Assembly (NCBI GenBank): GCA_003258735.1
Contig: QHME01000004.1
Location: 187,321 to 251,320 of the forward strand
DNA from: Candidatus Melainabacteria bacterium
Lineage (GTDB): Bacteria > Cyanobacteriota > Vampirovibrionia > Gastranaerophilales > Gastranaerophilaceae
Reading direction: 5' to 3'
Length of the DNA stretch: 64,000 nt
In this document: positions 52,870-62,380 of the stretch, piece after piece
How positions within the stretch are numbered: the stretch's first letter is position 1
Layout of the letters: every line of letters begins with the position of its first letter
Program-made: the position numbers and the translations under genes
Notes under the pieces: generated by a model
Told to the model about the DNA's origin: nothing
Database searches by the model: none
What the model saw: only the letters and a program-made list of their open reading frames with translations

Positions 52870-53021
52870 AAATATCCCTTTATCTTTTCCTTATTTTATA
52901 ATAAAAGTTCTAAAAATATTTTTTGCTACTTCATTAAATTTAAAATATTAAATATTTTTATATAAGATTGAAAAAATCTATCTTGTCTTGTACAATTGTT
53001 CTGTAATAAAGGAGTATTTGT

Positions 53022-53738
53022 ATGGCTGAAGTACAAAAACGTGTTTTAATTGTTGATGATGATGACGAAATTAGAGAGTTATTAGAATTTGATATAGCGA
53101 GTAGCGGATATTTTGTCGATTGTGCTAAAGATGGTTTAGAAGGGCTTAACAAGGCTTTAAATAATACTTACGATATAATTTTGCTTGATGTAATGATGCC
53201 TAAAATGAATGGCTTTGATGTATGTAAAAATATTAGACAAGCAAAACTAAACATGCCGATTTTAATGCTTACTGCAAAAGGTACGATTGAAGATAAAACT
53301 TCAGGATTTGATTGCGGTGCGGATGATTATTTGGTTAAACCTTTTGATATTCAGGAGGTTTTATTGAGAATTCGAGTATTGTTGAGACGTAATGCCGTTG
53401 ACGTTGAGGAATCACCTTTATCAAATGAAGTTTTGAAATGCGGTGATATTGAAATATTTCCAGAATCTTTAGAATGTATAATAATCAATCGTAGAGTTAA
53501 ATTGACTCCGACAGAGTTTGAAATTTTGTACTGCTTAATGCAGCATTTTAATAATCCTGTTACTCTAGCAACATTGTTAGATGAGGTTTGGGGGTATGAT
53601 AGCAACGAAGATGTTAGAATGTTGAGGGTTCACGTTGGGGGATTGAGAAACAAAATTGAAGAAACTCCAAAATCTCCAAAATACTTACACACAGTAACTA
53701 ATGTAGGCTACAAGTTGACACCGTTTGCGCAAGAGTAA
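53022..53738 (+). CDS. OmpR-family response regulator
   Basis: 238 aa. Receiver domain with acidic pocket (VDDDDE), phospho-acceptor Asp56 (ILLDVMMP), Thr in LMLTAKG and Lys in YLVKPF; C-terminal winged helix (LTPTEFEILYCLM ... DVRMLRVHVGGLRNKI). 2 bp before the histidine kinase gene; its cognate partner. AAAGGAG ribosome site. Confidence 0.95.
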   Translation: MAEVQKRVLIVDDDDEIRELLEFDIASSGYFVDCAKDGLEGLNKALNNTYDIILLDVMMPKMNGFDVCKNIRQAKLNMPILMLTAKGTIEDKTSGFDCGADDYLVKPFDIQEVLLRIRVLLRRNAVDVEESPLSNEVLKCGDIEIFPESLECIIINRRVKLTPTEFEILYCLMQHFNNPVTLATLLDEVWGYDSNEDVRMLRVHVGGLRNKIEETPKSPKYLHTVTNVGYKLTPFAQE

Positions 53739-53740
53739 TT

Positions 53741-55432
53741 ATGAAAAAATACAGTTATGGTCTGAAAAAATTAAAAATCATTGAACAAATCGCAATAGTT
53801 TTCTTTTTTGCGGTAATTATTCCGATATCAATAAGTGGATTTATTATCAACAATATTAATCAACAATCTGTCAGACACCAATTGCGGGAATCTGCAATTC
53901 TTGTTGCCAGTATGGTTTCGGATGAAGTTGACTTTTTTATGAAAACTAATGAGACGACATTGGCTCAAATTGCTGATACATTGGAGTATTTGCCATCACA
54001 AAAACTAAAAGATAAATTTATAAAAGATGTTGCTAAAAAATACCCAAATTGCGAAGATATTACTATAGCAAAAAATGAAAAAGCCTTAGAACAAATAACT
54101 TATGAGGCTAATATCAATGAAAAGCCTATACTTTCTACCCAAATGAAAGATGGCTCATTCCTTGTTATTTTGTTTAATGCAAATAATTGGGATAATCAGC
54201 TGTTTAAATCTTTGGAAAATGATAACAGACAAGTATATATTATGGATAAAAACAATCACTTGATTTCTTCTCATAATTTTACTCCAGAGGATTTTAAGGA
54301 AACTATTGATCAGTTGCCGGAAGAAAAAATTGAAGATGCTCCGGTTATGATTGGTGATGAGAAAAACCGTCCGATTGTTTATATTCACCGCACTAATCCG
54401 GAATTGACAATTGTTGTGAATACGACAGAAAACATTGCAAAGCATGCGATTCTTGATAACAGAGTAAAAATTATCATTTCTGTGTTGAGTGCAATTTTGT
54501 CAATGATGGTTGTTATCGGTTTTTATATTTATTACCTTTACATTAATATCAGGCAGTTATTTAAAGCTGTAATTGCTATTTCTAAAGGTAATTATCAACG
54601 TCAAATAAGGCTTTTGACAACATCCTTTACTCCGTATGAAATTGTATTTTTGGCAAATGAATTTAACAATATGGTGTCAGAAATCCATAAATCGTATTTA
54701 GAACTTAAACGCAAAAATATCGAGTTAAAGCAGTTAAATGAATTTCGTTCCAATCTTTTAGATACCGTAAGTCATGAATTAAGAACTCCATTAACAAGTA
54801 TTCAAGGATACACATCACGTTTGATGAGACAAGATATTGTTATTGATGATGAAACCAAACAAAAATCCCTAAGAATAATAAGAGAGCAATCAGAACGCTT
54901 GAAACGTTTGATTGACGATCTTTTGACTATTCCTGATATTGAAGGAATGAGACTTCGTACGGTTAATGACAATGTTAATCTTGAAGAAGTGTTAGAACAA
55001 GCGGAATTATTGCTTAGAAAGCGTGACGGACATGAGATTATTGTAAATATGGATAATGACGTCACTCAAGTTTATGCTGATAAAGGCAGACTTGAACAGG
55101 TATTTGTGAATTTGTACGAAAATGCTATCAAATACGCATATCCTGACACTCCGATACTTGTAAATATCAAGCAACACAAAAATAAAGCAATTATCAAAAT
55201 CAAAAATAAATGTGATGTTATACCTGAAAAGAAATTAAAATCTCTTTTTGAAAAATTTGTTCGTCTTGATGATGAAATGACAAGAACGACAAGAGGTTCT
55301 GGGTTGGGCTTATTTATTGTAAAAGGTTTGATAGAGGCAATGGAAGGCACAATTACACTAACCTCTAATAACGAATTTGGTTTCTGTGCAACAATTACTC
55401 TTAATTTGGCTAGTGAGCATGAGGATGAATAA
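53741..55432 (+). CDS. Membrane sensor histidine kinase
   Basis: 563 aa. Membrane helix ~18-38, extracytoplasmic sensor (about 40-240, Cache-like), second helix ~243-268, HAMP, then HisKA with SHELRTPLTS (phospho-His) and HATPase with N-box (YENAIKYA) and G-box (GSGLGLFIVKG). Its signal is unknown. Its stop codon shares one base with the start of tadA, so three genes form an operon. Confidence 0.95.
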   Translation: MKKYSYGLKKLKIIEQIAIVFFFAVIIPISISGFIINNINQQSVRHQLRESAILVASMVSDEVDFFMKTNETTLAQIADTLEYLPSQKLKDKFIKDVAKKYPNCEDITIAKNEKALEQITYEANINEKPILSTQMKDGSFLVILFNANNWDNQLFKSLENDNRQVYIMDKNNHLISSHNFTPEDFKETIDQLPEEKIEDAPVMIGDEKNRPIVYIHRTNPELTIVVNTTENIAKHAILDNRVKIIISVLSAILSMMVVIGFYIYYLYINIRQLFKAVIAISKGNYQRQIRLLTTSFTPYEIVFLANEFNNMVSEIHKSYLELKRKNIELKQLNEFRSNLLDTVSHELRTPLTSIQGYTSRLMRQDIVIDDETKQKSLRIIREQSERLKRLIDDLLTIPDIEGMRLRTVNDNVNLEEVLEQAELLLRKRDGHEIIVNMDNDVTQVYADKGRLEQVFVNLYENAIKYAYPDTPILVNIKQHKNKAIIKIKNKCDVIPEKKLKSLFEKFVRLDDEMTRTTRGSGLGLFIVKGLIEAMEGTITLTSNNEFGFCATITLNLASEHEDE

Positions 55433-55869
55433 TGAAAGACTTTATGAAACTTGCTATAGCAGAAGGGAAAAAAGTTGAAAAAGACATTCCTGTCGGTGCT
55501 GTAATTGTCAAGGACGGAGAAGTAATTGCGACAGGTTTTAATACAAAAGAACATGATAATGATGTTACATCTCATGCCGAAATTATTGCGATTCGAAAAG
55601 CAGAGAAAATTTTAAACAATTGGCGACTTGAAGATTGTGATTTATATGTGACTTTAGAACCTTGTCCAATGTGTGGTTGGGCTATTTTGCAATCAAGAAT
55701 CAGGACAGTATATTTTGGTAGTTATGATGTTAATTATGGCGCATTTTCTTCCAAAATAGATTTGCGCAAATTTTCTAATAACCAAAATTTAAAAGTATAT
55801 GGTGGTATTTTAGAAGACGAGTGTAACAACTTGCTCAACGAGTTTTTTAGAGCCTTGCGAAAGTTATAG
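55432..55869 (+). CDS. tadA: tRNA-specific adenosine deaminase
   Basis: 145 aa. Deaminates A34 of tRNA-Arg(ACG) to inosine. Zinc site HAE (catalytic Glu) and PCPMC are intact; IPVGAVIVK and SRIRTVYFG are typical. Translationally coupled to the histidine kinase gene. Confidence 0.95.
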   Translation: MKDFMKLAIAEGKKVEKDIPVGAVIVKDGEVIATGFNTKEHDNDVTSHAEIIAIRKAEKILNNWRLEDCDLYVTLEPCPMCGWAILQSRIRTVYFGSYDVNYGAFSSKIDLRKFSNNQNLKVYGGILEDECNNLLNEFFRALRKL

Positions 55870-55957
55870 TACACTACGCTGATTGTTATCCTTAAAGACA
55901 GATAAGCATCCTGAACAACAACAATAAATTAAGCATTAGAAAATCGGAAACTTTGTC

Positions 55958-56434
55958 TTATCCCAATACAAATGAATGGTAAAGATAAGCAAACACAACA
56001 CCAAAGATTGCGCCGACTACGACTTCAAAAGGTGTATGTCCTAAAAGCTCTTTAAGTTTTCCGCCAACAGATTGCAAATCGTGATGGTAAAAATCTTCCA
56101 TCATTTTGTTTAAGCAAGCAGCTGTTTTCCCTGCTGCACGGCGCAAACCTGCTGCATCGTACATAATGATTAAAGAAAAGCCAAGTGCAGTTGCAAATAA
56201 TGTAGAATCAAAACCGTTAAGTATTCCGACCATTGTAGACAAACCCATTACACCTGCTGAGTGAGAACTTGGCATGCCGCCTGTTGTTGAAAAAATCTTA
56301 AAATTGATTTTTCTGCTTTTTATTGTGAATAAAATAAATTTTATCACTTGTGCAAAAAAGGCTGATAATACTCCACAGGAAATTACTTCATAGCCGTTAT
56401 TTGCAATAGTTTGTCTTATTAAATCTAAATACAT
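55958..56434 (-). CDS. Divergent PAP2-family (DUF212) membrane protein
   Basis: 158 aa with about four membrane helices. Signature TTGGMPSSHSAGVMGLS and YDAAGLRRAAGKTA. Common in cyanobacteria and plants; thought to be a phosphatase-like fold but activity is unsettled. Shares one base with the end of the prenyl synthase gene, so they are coupled and may act on prenyl phosphates. Confidence 0.9.
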   Translation of the reverse strand: MYLDLIRQTIANNGYEVISCGVLSAFFAQVIKFILFTIKSRKINFKIFSTTGGMPSSHSAGVMGLSTMVGILNGFDSTLFATALGFSLIIMYDAAGLRRAAGKTAACLNKMMEDFYHHDLQSVGGKLKELLGHTPFEVVVGAIFGVVFAYLYHSFVLG

Positions 56435-57315
56435 TAAATACCTGCTCTCTCGCTTATTTTCTTAATCATATCTTTAATTATCTCAGAATTGATATCCTGT
56501 TTATTCATTATATCATGGCATTTTTCAAATAGGCAAGCAAGTTTACATTTAGACTCGTCAATTCCATACAATGAAACATAAGTCAATTTTCCTTCTTCTT
56601 TGTCTTTACCAAGTGTTTTGCCCATTTGTTCAAATGTAGAAATTTCATCAAGGATATCATCTGCTATTTGGAATGCTAGTCCAAATGTTTTGGCAAATTC
56701 TGTCACTGCTTGAATTTTTTCATCATCCGCATTTGCAATTATAGCACCGGTGCGCATTGCAAGCTGGAATAAGTCAGAAGTTTTGTGGATGTGCAAATAA
56801 TGTAAAATTTCTGCCTTTTTCTCATCAGGAAGTTCAATATTTTCCGATTCAATATCTACAACTTGACCTGCAATAACTCCTCTTGCTCCTGCATATTGAA
56901 AATATTCATTCAAAACTCTGATAAGAGTTGAAGGAGTCAGGTCTTTTGAATATTTTGTAATAATTTGAGGAGCGTAAGTAAGTAATGCATCTCCTGCTAA
57001 AACTGCAATTGCTTCGCCAAAAACTTTGTGGTTAGTGAGTTTTCCGCGACGGTAATCATCATTGTCCATACAAGGTAAATCGTCATGTATTAGAGTTTGT
57101 GCATGTAGCATTTCAATTGCGCAGGCCGTTGGGATAGCCTTCTCAATGTCACCCCCTAACATTCTGCAAGTTTCTAAGCACAGCACCGGACGAAGTCTTT
57201 TACCGGGGAGGGTAACGGTGTATTTCATTGATTTAAAAATGTCTTCCGGATACTCAATAGGAATAAATTCGTCTAGTTTGTCATTCACTAAATCAATATA
57301 ATCATTTATTTGCAT
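56434..57315 (-). CDS. Polyprenyl synthetase (farnesyl/geranylgeranyl diphosphate synthase)
   Basis: 293 aa. First Asp-rich motif DDLPCMDND (about residues 82-90) of the IspA/CrtE type with the short insert, second motif DDILD. Chain-elongates isoprenoid diphosphates. ATG at 57315 is chosen since AAGGA lies 8 nt upstream; overlaps the end of rsgA by 14 bp. Confidence 0.93.
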   Translation of the reverse strand: MQINDYIDLVNDKLDEFIPIEYPEDIFKSMKYTVTLPGKRLRPVLCLETCRMLGGDIEKAIPTACAIEMLHAQTLIHDDLPCMDNDDYRRGKLTNHKVFGEAIAVLAGDALLTYAPQIITKYSKDLTPSTLIRVLNEYFQYAGARGVIAGQVVDIESENIELPDEKKAEILHYLHIHKTSDLFQLAMRTGAIIANADDEKIQAVTEFAKTFGLAFQIADDILDEISTFEQMGKTLGKDKEEGKLTYVSLYGIDESKCKLACLFEKCHDIMNKQDINSEIIKDMIKKISERAGI

Positions 57316-58297
57316 TTTCAATTTCCTTATATATTTGTTGTTTTTGTGTGTTGCGTGATGCTTGGCGCTTTTTTTCGCTTATTTTTACATGAATTCTGTT
57401 ATTATTAAGTTTCTGAGCGGTTTCTTTTTTGCGTCCGTTGTATTTTATGCGTTCTTTATATTCCATTGCTTCAGATACAAATTCAATGTAGCTTTCATAT
57501 CTTGTTTCGTCAATTTTATCAATATGTTCCAATACTCCACAACCATCTTCGTTGATGTGTAAACAGTCTCCATATTTGCAGTAATCGCGGTATGGAATCA
57601 TTTCATTAAACAGTAAATCAACATCTGAAGGTAGCATAAAGTCAAATTTAACATTACTAAACCCAGGTGTATCCACGACTGCAGTGCTTTTACAAATTGG
57701 GATAATTTCACAATGTCTTGTAGTGTGCGTTCCTCTATTTAATTTTTCACTGACTTCTTTTGTTTTAAGGTGTACGCTGGGGTTCAGTGCATTGATTAAG
57801 CTTGATTTGCCAACACCGGAGTTTCCACATAGCGCAGAAACTTTTCCTGTCAAAACTTTTTTTAATTCGTCAAGTCCTTTTTTCTCTAAAGCTGAAGTGA
57901 AAAGCGTTTTATATCCTATTGGCTCATAAATTGAACGAATTTTTTCCAGTGTGGTATTGTCAGTACCTAAATCTTCTTTGTTAAAACATAAAACAACAGG
58001 GATTTTGTAATATTTTGCAAGGGCAATATATCTGTTTAATTGATGAAAATCTAAATCAGGATGTTTTATTGCAGAAACTACAACAATTTGGTCGACATTC
58101 GCAACTGCAGGGCGCGGAATGAATGTTTGTCGTGGTAAAACTTTTGAAATTACACCGTTATCAAAATCTACAAAGTCGCCTACAACAATTTTAATCTGTT
58201 GTTTTTTTAAAACTTCTCTGATTTTACATTCAAAGGTTTTTCCTTCGTTTTGTACGTAGTAAAAATCCGAATGAATTTTGTAAATTTGCCCTTCCAT
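57302..58297 (-). CDS. rsgA: Ribosome small subunit GTPase RsgA
   Basis: 331 aa. OB fold, circularly permuted GTPase (NKEDL before GNSGVGKSSL, then VDTPGF) and zinc finger (CKYGDCLHINEDGC). Late 30S maturation factor. ATG at 58297 (MEGQIYKI) is preferred over an upstream TTG because a promoter TTGCAA-17-TACACT ends 7 nt before it: predicted leaderless. Its -35 hexamer is shared with the divergent gene at 58363. First gene of the rsgA-prenyl synthase-PAP2 operon. Confidence 0.95.
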   Translation of the reverse strand: MEGQIYKIHSDFYYVQNEGKTFECKIREVLKKQQIKIVVGDFVDFDNGVISKVLPRQTFIPRPAVANVDQIVVVSAIKHPDLDFHQLNRYIALAKYYKIPVVLCFNKEDLGTDNTTLEKIRSIYEPIGYKTLFTSALEKKGLDELKKVLTGKVSALCGNSGVGKSSLINALNPSVHLKTKEVSEKLNRGTHTTRHCEIIPICKSTAVVDTPGFSNVKFDFMLPSDVDLLFNEMIPYRDYCKYGDCLHINEDGCGVLEHIDKIDETRYESYIEFVSEAMEYKERIKYNGRKKETAQKLNNNRIHVKISEKKRQASRNTQKQQIYKEIENANK

Positions 58298-58304
58298 ACA
58301 AGGC

Positions 58305-58356
58305 AGTGTACTAAAAAAAGCCTGATTTTGCAAACTTTTTATTTATGTCATAAAAT
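58305..58356. promoter_or_regulatory. Divergent leaderless promoters sharing one -35 box
   Basis: The self-complementary hexamer TTGCAA (58328-58333) is 17 bp from TACACT on the minus strand (58305-58310, rsgA) and 17 bp from TAAAAT on the plus strand (58351-58356). Start codons follow after 7 and 6 nt. Confidence 0.65.
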
Positions 58357-58362
58357 GATTGT

Positions 58363-59103
58363 ATGATTACGAAAACTGAACTTGATGAACTTGTTACAAA
58401 ATACGAAACTGTCGATTTTATAAAAGATGACCCTGTGCAATTTGTGCATAGATTTTTAGATAAAAAAGATGTTGAAATTGCAGGCTTTATTGCATCATTG
58501 CTTGCTTATGGCAGTAGGCAACAATTTATAAAAAAACTTAATTTATTATTTGAAATAGCGCAAAATGAACCATTGAATTTTGTTCAAAATTTTGAACCTG
58601 AAATTATTGGAGATTTTAATTATCGTTTTGGAAAACCTAATGATTTTGTAGAAATTTTTTCTATTCTAAAAGAACTTTATAACAGCTCAGATGGTTTAGA
58701 AGAGTTGTTTGCCCATGGATTTTCTCAAGGCAAGATGTTTGAAACCGTTGTAGATTATTTTTATTCAAGAGTCGGAGAAGGTGCAAAGCAAGGTTTTTAC
58801 CAAATGATACCAAATCCTCATAACGGTGGCGCTATGAAAAGGATGTGCATGTTCTTGAGGTGGATGGTTAGGAAGAGTGCGGTAGATGTTGGAATTTGGA
58901 AATTTATGAAACCTGCAGATTTGTACATCCCATTAGATGTGCATGTTGGTCGAGTTTCTCGTCAAATGGGGCTATTAACTCGCAGGGCAAATGACTTTAA
59001 AGCTGTTATTGAATTGACACAGAATTTGAAAGAACTTTGCCCTGAAGACCCTATAAAATACGACTTTGCAATGTTTGGCTATGGGGTAAATAAGGGTGAG
59101 TAG
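58363..59103 (+). CDS. TIGR02757-family protein
   Basis: 246 aa. Conserved family of unknown biochemical role, distantly like DNA-glycosylase helical folds. Landmarks: FIASLLAYGSRQQFI, NPHNGGAMKRMCMFLRWMVR and LYIPLDVHVGRVSRQMGLL, ending in FAMFGYGVN. Predicted leaderless (TTGCAA-17-TAAAAT, 6 nt, ATG). Divergent from rsgA. Confidence 0.85.
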   Translation: MITKTELDELVTKYETVDFIKDDPVQFVHRFLDKKDVEIAGFIASLLAYGSRQQFIKKLNLLFEIAQNEPLNFVQNFEPEIIGDFNYRFGKPNDFVEIFSILKELYNSSDGLEELFAHGFSQGKMFETVVDYFYSRVGEGAKQGFYQMIPNPHNGGAMKRMCMFLRWMVRKSAVDVGIWKFMKPADLYIPLDVHVGRVSRQMGLLTRRANDFKAVIELTQNLKELCPEDPIKYDFAMFGYGVNKGE

Positions 59104-59168
59104 TGTTTGAGCAAGAGGAATAAGACTATAAAGATTTACAATTTAGTTTTTAGTATCAAGGAGTTGTT

Positions 59169-59681
59169 ATGGTTGATAAAATTATAATATTTTCAGGTAA
59201 ACAGTATTCAGGCAAGGACACAGCAGCAAAAATTATGCTGGAAAAGTTGACTGATTTCAGGCGTTGTGCGATTGGTGATATAATCAAGCTTACTTATGGC
59301 AAGAAAAAAGGTTTAAATTATGAGGAAATCGAACAAAATAAGGCATTTTATCGTCCTGATTTAATCACTCTTGGTAACTGGGGACGTGAGCAAGACCCTG
59401 ATTATTGGTTGAAAAAGATTATAGAGCAAGATGGTAATATTATTGTAACCGATGTCCGTGTACCGCATGAATATGAATTATTTAAAAATGCTGGTGCAAA
59501 AAGTATCAGAGTTGAGGCAACTCGTGAGGTGCGAAGTGCACGCGGGAAAATTGTTAATGAAGATGACATTACAGAAGTTGGGCTTGATGATGTCAAAGAT
59601 TGGGATTTTGTGATTTACAATAATTCAGATTATGAGTCGTTAAAAAGGCAAGTTTTGGATATTGTTGAGCAGTTGTGCTAG
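59169..59681 (+). CDS. P-loop nucleotide kinase (dNMP kinase-like)
   Basis: 170 aa. Walker A FSGKQYSGKDTAA near the start, VTDVRVPHEYELF (Walker B-like) and VEATREVR lid arginines. Resembles phage and bacterial deoxynucleoside monophosphate kinases and phosphomevalonate kinase-type folds. AAGGAG ribosome site; 65 bp after the TIGR02757 gene. Substrate uncertain. Confidence 0.75.
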   Translation: MVDKIIIFSGKQYSGKDTAAKIMLEKLTDFRRCAIGDIIKLTYGKKKGLNYEEIEQNKAFYRPDLITLGNWGREQDPDYWLKKIIEQDGNIIVTDVRVPHEYELFKNAGAKSIRVEATREVRSARGKIVNEDDITEVGLDDVKDWDFVIYNNSDYESLKRQVLDIVEQLC

Positions 59682-59699
59682 AGAAGATATTTTGATGGT

Positions 59700-59975
59700 T
59701 TATGGACAAAGTGACTCCCAATCAGGTTCATCAGGTTCTTCTCCAGGTTCTACAATATGTTCTCCCATTTCAAGCATTACCTGAAGAGATAATTTTAATT
59801 GACGCTTGTAGTTTTCTCTTGCTCGAGCCAAAGTTTTGGCGCAAAAAGTGAAACTTGGAATTTCTTTAATCTCAATATAATAATACGGATTACCATCAAA
59901 ATCCAAATCTTGCCCTTCAATGAGCGTCCAGTTCAAATTCAAATAATAATCTAAATCTTTGTTTTCGTTGTCCAT
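59700..59975 (-). CDS. HicB-like antitoxin domain protein (orphan)
   Basis: 91 aa. The fold pattern (YYIEIKEIPSFTFCAKT, then ARARENYKRQLKLSLQVMLE) matches HicB-type partial RNase H-like antitoxins, with an acidic Pro-rich tail in place of a DNA-binding domain. No HicA toxin is adjacent. It lies 11 bp after the GerMN gene on the same strand. May be a stand-alone regulator. Confidence 0.65.
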   Translation of the reverse strand: MDNENKDLDYYLNLNWTLIEGQDLDFDGNPYYYIEIKEIPSFTFCAKTLARARENYKRQLKLSLQVMLEMGEHIVEPGEEPDEPDWESLCP

Positions 59976-59986
59976 ACTTACTAAAA

Positions 59987-60592
59987 TTAATTATCTAAAG
60001 AGGAATTGCTCAGCGGTTGAGATAGCATTATGCCTTCTCCGCCTACGACATCTGCTCTTTGCCCATCTATATACAGATAAACAGGAACTTTTGAGTTTAG
60101 CTTAACTGTTTTAATCAATTGATAAAGTCTTTTATACAGGCTTTCTGTTCCACCACCGTTTACAAATGCTGAGTTCAAGTTTACGATAACTTTATCAGAT
60201 TGTTCTGTTATGTTGATAACTTCAGAACCTGATGGAATTTCTGTGTAAACTCCGCGTTGTTTTTCTGTGTTTTGCGGTCCTCTAATCAAAGATGTTACGG
60301 CAAATCTGAGTTTGGAGCCGTCAATATCTTTGTTATACTCACGTTTTACAGCTTTATAAACTTCTTCGTTATGTTCATTTTTGCCGATAAAATAAACATT
60401 TACGTAGGTTTTAGCGTTTTGTTGAGGCTTTTTATCATCAACGACTTCTTCCTGAGTTGAACGTTCTGAAACTTGAACCTCCTCAGGTGTAATGTCAGGT
60501 TTTGGCATTAATACGTTGAATGCCACTAACCCAACAACAACTATCATACAAAAGCCTATAAATAATAAAAGAATTTTTTGATTTTTGTTCAT
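59987..60592 (-). CDS. GerMN-domain membrane-anchored protein
   Basis: 201 aa. N-terminal membrane anchor (LLLFIGFCMIVVVGLVAFNV), acidic linker, and a GerMN domain (VNVYFIGKNE ... LRFAVTSLIRGP ... VIVNLNSAFVNGGG). In other bacteria this domain acts at the cell envelope (spore germination, LpqB-type). Follows the DUF2993 gene by 22 bp. Confidence 0.85.
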   Translation of the reverse strand: MNKNQKILLLFIGFCMIVVVGLVAFNVLMPKPDITPEEVQVSERSTQEEVVDDKKPQQNAKTYVNVYFIGKNEHNEEVYKAVKREYNKDIDGSKLRFAVTSLIRGPQNTEKQRGVYTEIPSGSEVINITEQSDKVIVNLNSAFVNGGGTESLYKRLYQLIKTVKLNSKVPVYLYIDGQRADVVGGEGIMLSQPLSNSSLDN

Positions 60593-60614
60593 GATAAATC
60601 ACCTTCTGTTAATC

Positions 60615-61466
60615 TTAATCTTTCGGAATTACAACAACTCCGCTTGTTTCAATTGTATTATTCTTGATTTCGATATTTTGGACATTAACTTTTGCGTCTT
60701 TATTATCAAGAATATGTACTGAAAAATCTAGTGGGTTCAAGTAGTTCAAAATGAAATCGATTTTTTTCAAATCCATATTCATGTGACCTGAAACCAATTT
60801 TGTATTGTTGAAATCGATTTTGCCGTTTTTAACTTTTAAATCAGTTTCCAATACAATTTTGTATTCATTTCTAACAAATGGAACTTCAAATCCGATGATA
60901 TAGTAGAATTTATTATTTTTGATTGCAACTTTAGTTGAAGAAATTTGTAAACCTACGCCGTAAGAGTTGCTCAATTTGTTAAAATCTTTGATAACTTTTT
61001 GGTATTTTTCGTTTTGCATTGTCTTGTTGATAGATGATTGGTTCATTTTTATATCAAAAGACATAGGCAAAGCTTCCATAAACACGATGTCATCACCAGA
61101 TTTTTTGATATAGTTAAAGTTACACAATGTTTTTAATGACAATGAAGTTAAATAAATATCATTGATTACAACATTTTGGGCATTAACTGACATAGATTTG
61201 AAGATACCGTTTTTCAAATCTTTTGCACTATATGAATCTAAATCAATTTTCAAATTGTCTGCTGAACCGATTTTTAAAACTTCTTTTTTTATAATTTTTT
61301 CAACGGCAATTTCAGTAAATGTATTAACACCTGTTGCTGCGCCCACAATTGTTCTGAACTTGCTGTTCATATCATAAGGTGCAACGCATTCATAATTATC
61401 ACAGCTAGCAAAAGCTGCACTGTTAGCTAACAATAATAAACCTAATAATAACGTAATCTTTTTCAT
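60615..61466 (-). CDS. DUF2993 (LmeA-like) secreted protein
   Basis: 283 aa. Signal peptide (residues 1-20, ending AFA), then a DUF2993 lipid-binding-like beta domain (LKNGIFKSMSVNAQNVVIND ... LPMSFDIKMNQSSINKTM). Common in cyanobacteria. Its start overlaps the end of truB by 4 bp, so it is in the rbfA-truB operon. GAGG ribosome site. Confidence 0.85.
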   Translation of the reverse strand: MKKITLLLGLLLLANSAAFASCDNYECVAPYDMNSKFRTIVGAATGVNTFTEIAVEKIIKKEVLKIGSADNLKIDLDSYSAKDLKNGIFKSMSVNAQNVVINDIYLTSLSLKTLCNFNYIKKSGDDIVFMEALPMSFDIKMNQSSINKTMQNEKYQKVIKDFNKLSNSYGVGLQISSTKVAIKNNKFYYIIGFEVPFVRNEYKIVLETDLKVKNGKIDFNNTKLVSGHMNMDLKKIDFILNYLNPLDFSVHILDNKDAKVNVQNIEIKNNTIETSGVVVIPKD

Positions 61467-62350
61467 AATACCTCAAATACTTTTTTGACCAAAATTTTAT
61501 TTTGTTCTACCTTACCTATAGCATATATTCTACCACCATAACTCAAAATTACAATATCTGAATCAGGAAAATCTGAATTGCAGATAGACATTCCATGAGA
61601 GACTCTTTCTCGTTCATTTTCGGATAAATTATGTATAGGAATGCTGAGCATATCAAGTGGATTTATTAAATTTTCAACGATTTGTGAAACTTCTGTTAAG
61701 TCTTCTAGTTTTATTGCCGTATTTACTTGGAATTTGCCGGCTTTGGTTCTTTCAAGTGCTGTTAAATATCCGCCACACCCAAGTTTTGCTCCTAAATCAT
61801 ACGCAATAGAGCGGATATATGTACCTTTTGAGCAGGCTACAGTGATTTTTGCACTTTGTGATGTCTTGTCAAATTCTTTTAATTCAATTTTTGAAATCGT
61901 TACTTTGCGTGGTTTGATTTCGATATCTTGTCCTTGCCTAGCATAGTCATATAGCTTTTTACCGTTTACTTTTATTGCGGAATAAATTGGAGGAATTTGA
62001 GAAATTTCGCCTTCAAAATCTTTAAGAGCGTTTTTTACATCCTCTTCTGTAACTTTTTTGTCAAAAGTCGCGGTGATTTCCCCTTCCAAGTCGTAGGTCG
62101 CAGTGTTTTTCCCAAATTGTACGGTTGCAAGATATTCCTTGTCATCATCAAGATATTCAATTAACCTTGTAGCTTTTCCTATACAAATTGGCAAAACTCC
62201 TGTAGCAAATGGGTCAAGGGTTCCTGTATGGCCTATTTGTCTGACTTTTGTTATTTTGCGCAAACGAGCTACAACATCATGAGATGTCAGCCCTTTGGGT
62301 TTATAAATATTCAGAAAACCGAATAAAGATGCATTCTCTGTCTTAGACAT
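61463..62350 (-). CDS. truB: tRNA pseudouridine-55 synthase
   Basis: 295 aa. Makes the pseudouridine of the T-loop. Motif GHTGTLDPFATGVLP with catalytic Asp, KPKGLTSHDVV, and CSKGTYIRSIAYDLG. C-terminal PUA-like domain present. 30 bp after rbfA, as in many bacteria. Confidence 0.97.
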   Translation of the reverse strand: MSKTENASLFGFLNIYKPKGLTSHDVVARLRKITKVRQIGHTGTLDPFATGVLPICIGKATRLIEYLDDDKEYLATVQFGKNTATYDLEGEITATFDKKVTEEDVKNALKDFEGEISQIPPIYSAIKVNGKKLYDYARQGQDIEIKPRKVTISKIELKEFDKTSQSAKITVACSKGTYIRSIAYDLGAKLGCGGYLTALERTKAGKFQVNTAIKLEDLTEVSQIVENLINPLDMLSIPIHNLSENERERVSHGMSICNSDFPDSDIVILSYGGRIYAIGKVEQNKILVKKVFEVL

Positions 62351-62380
62351 ACTTCCGCTACCTAAAATTATAATAAATTT

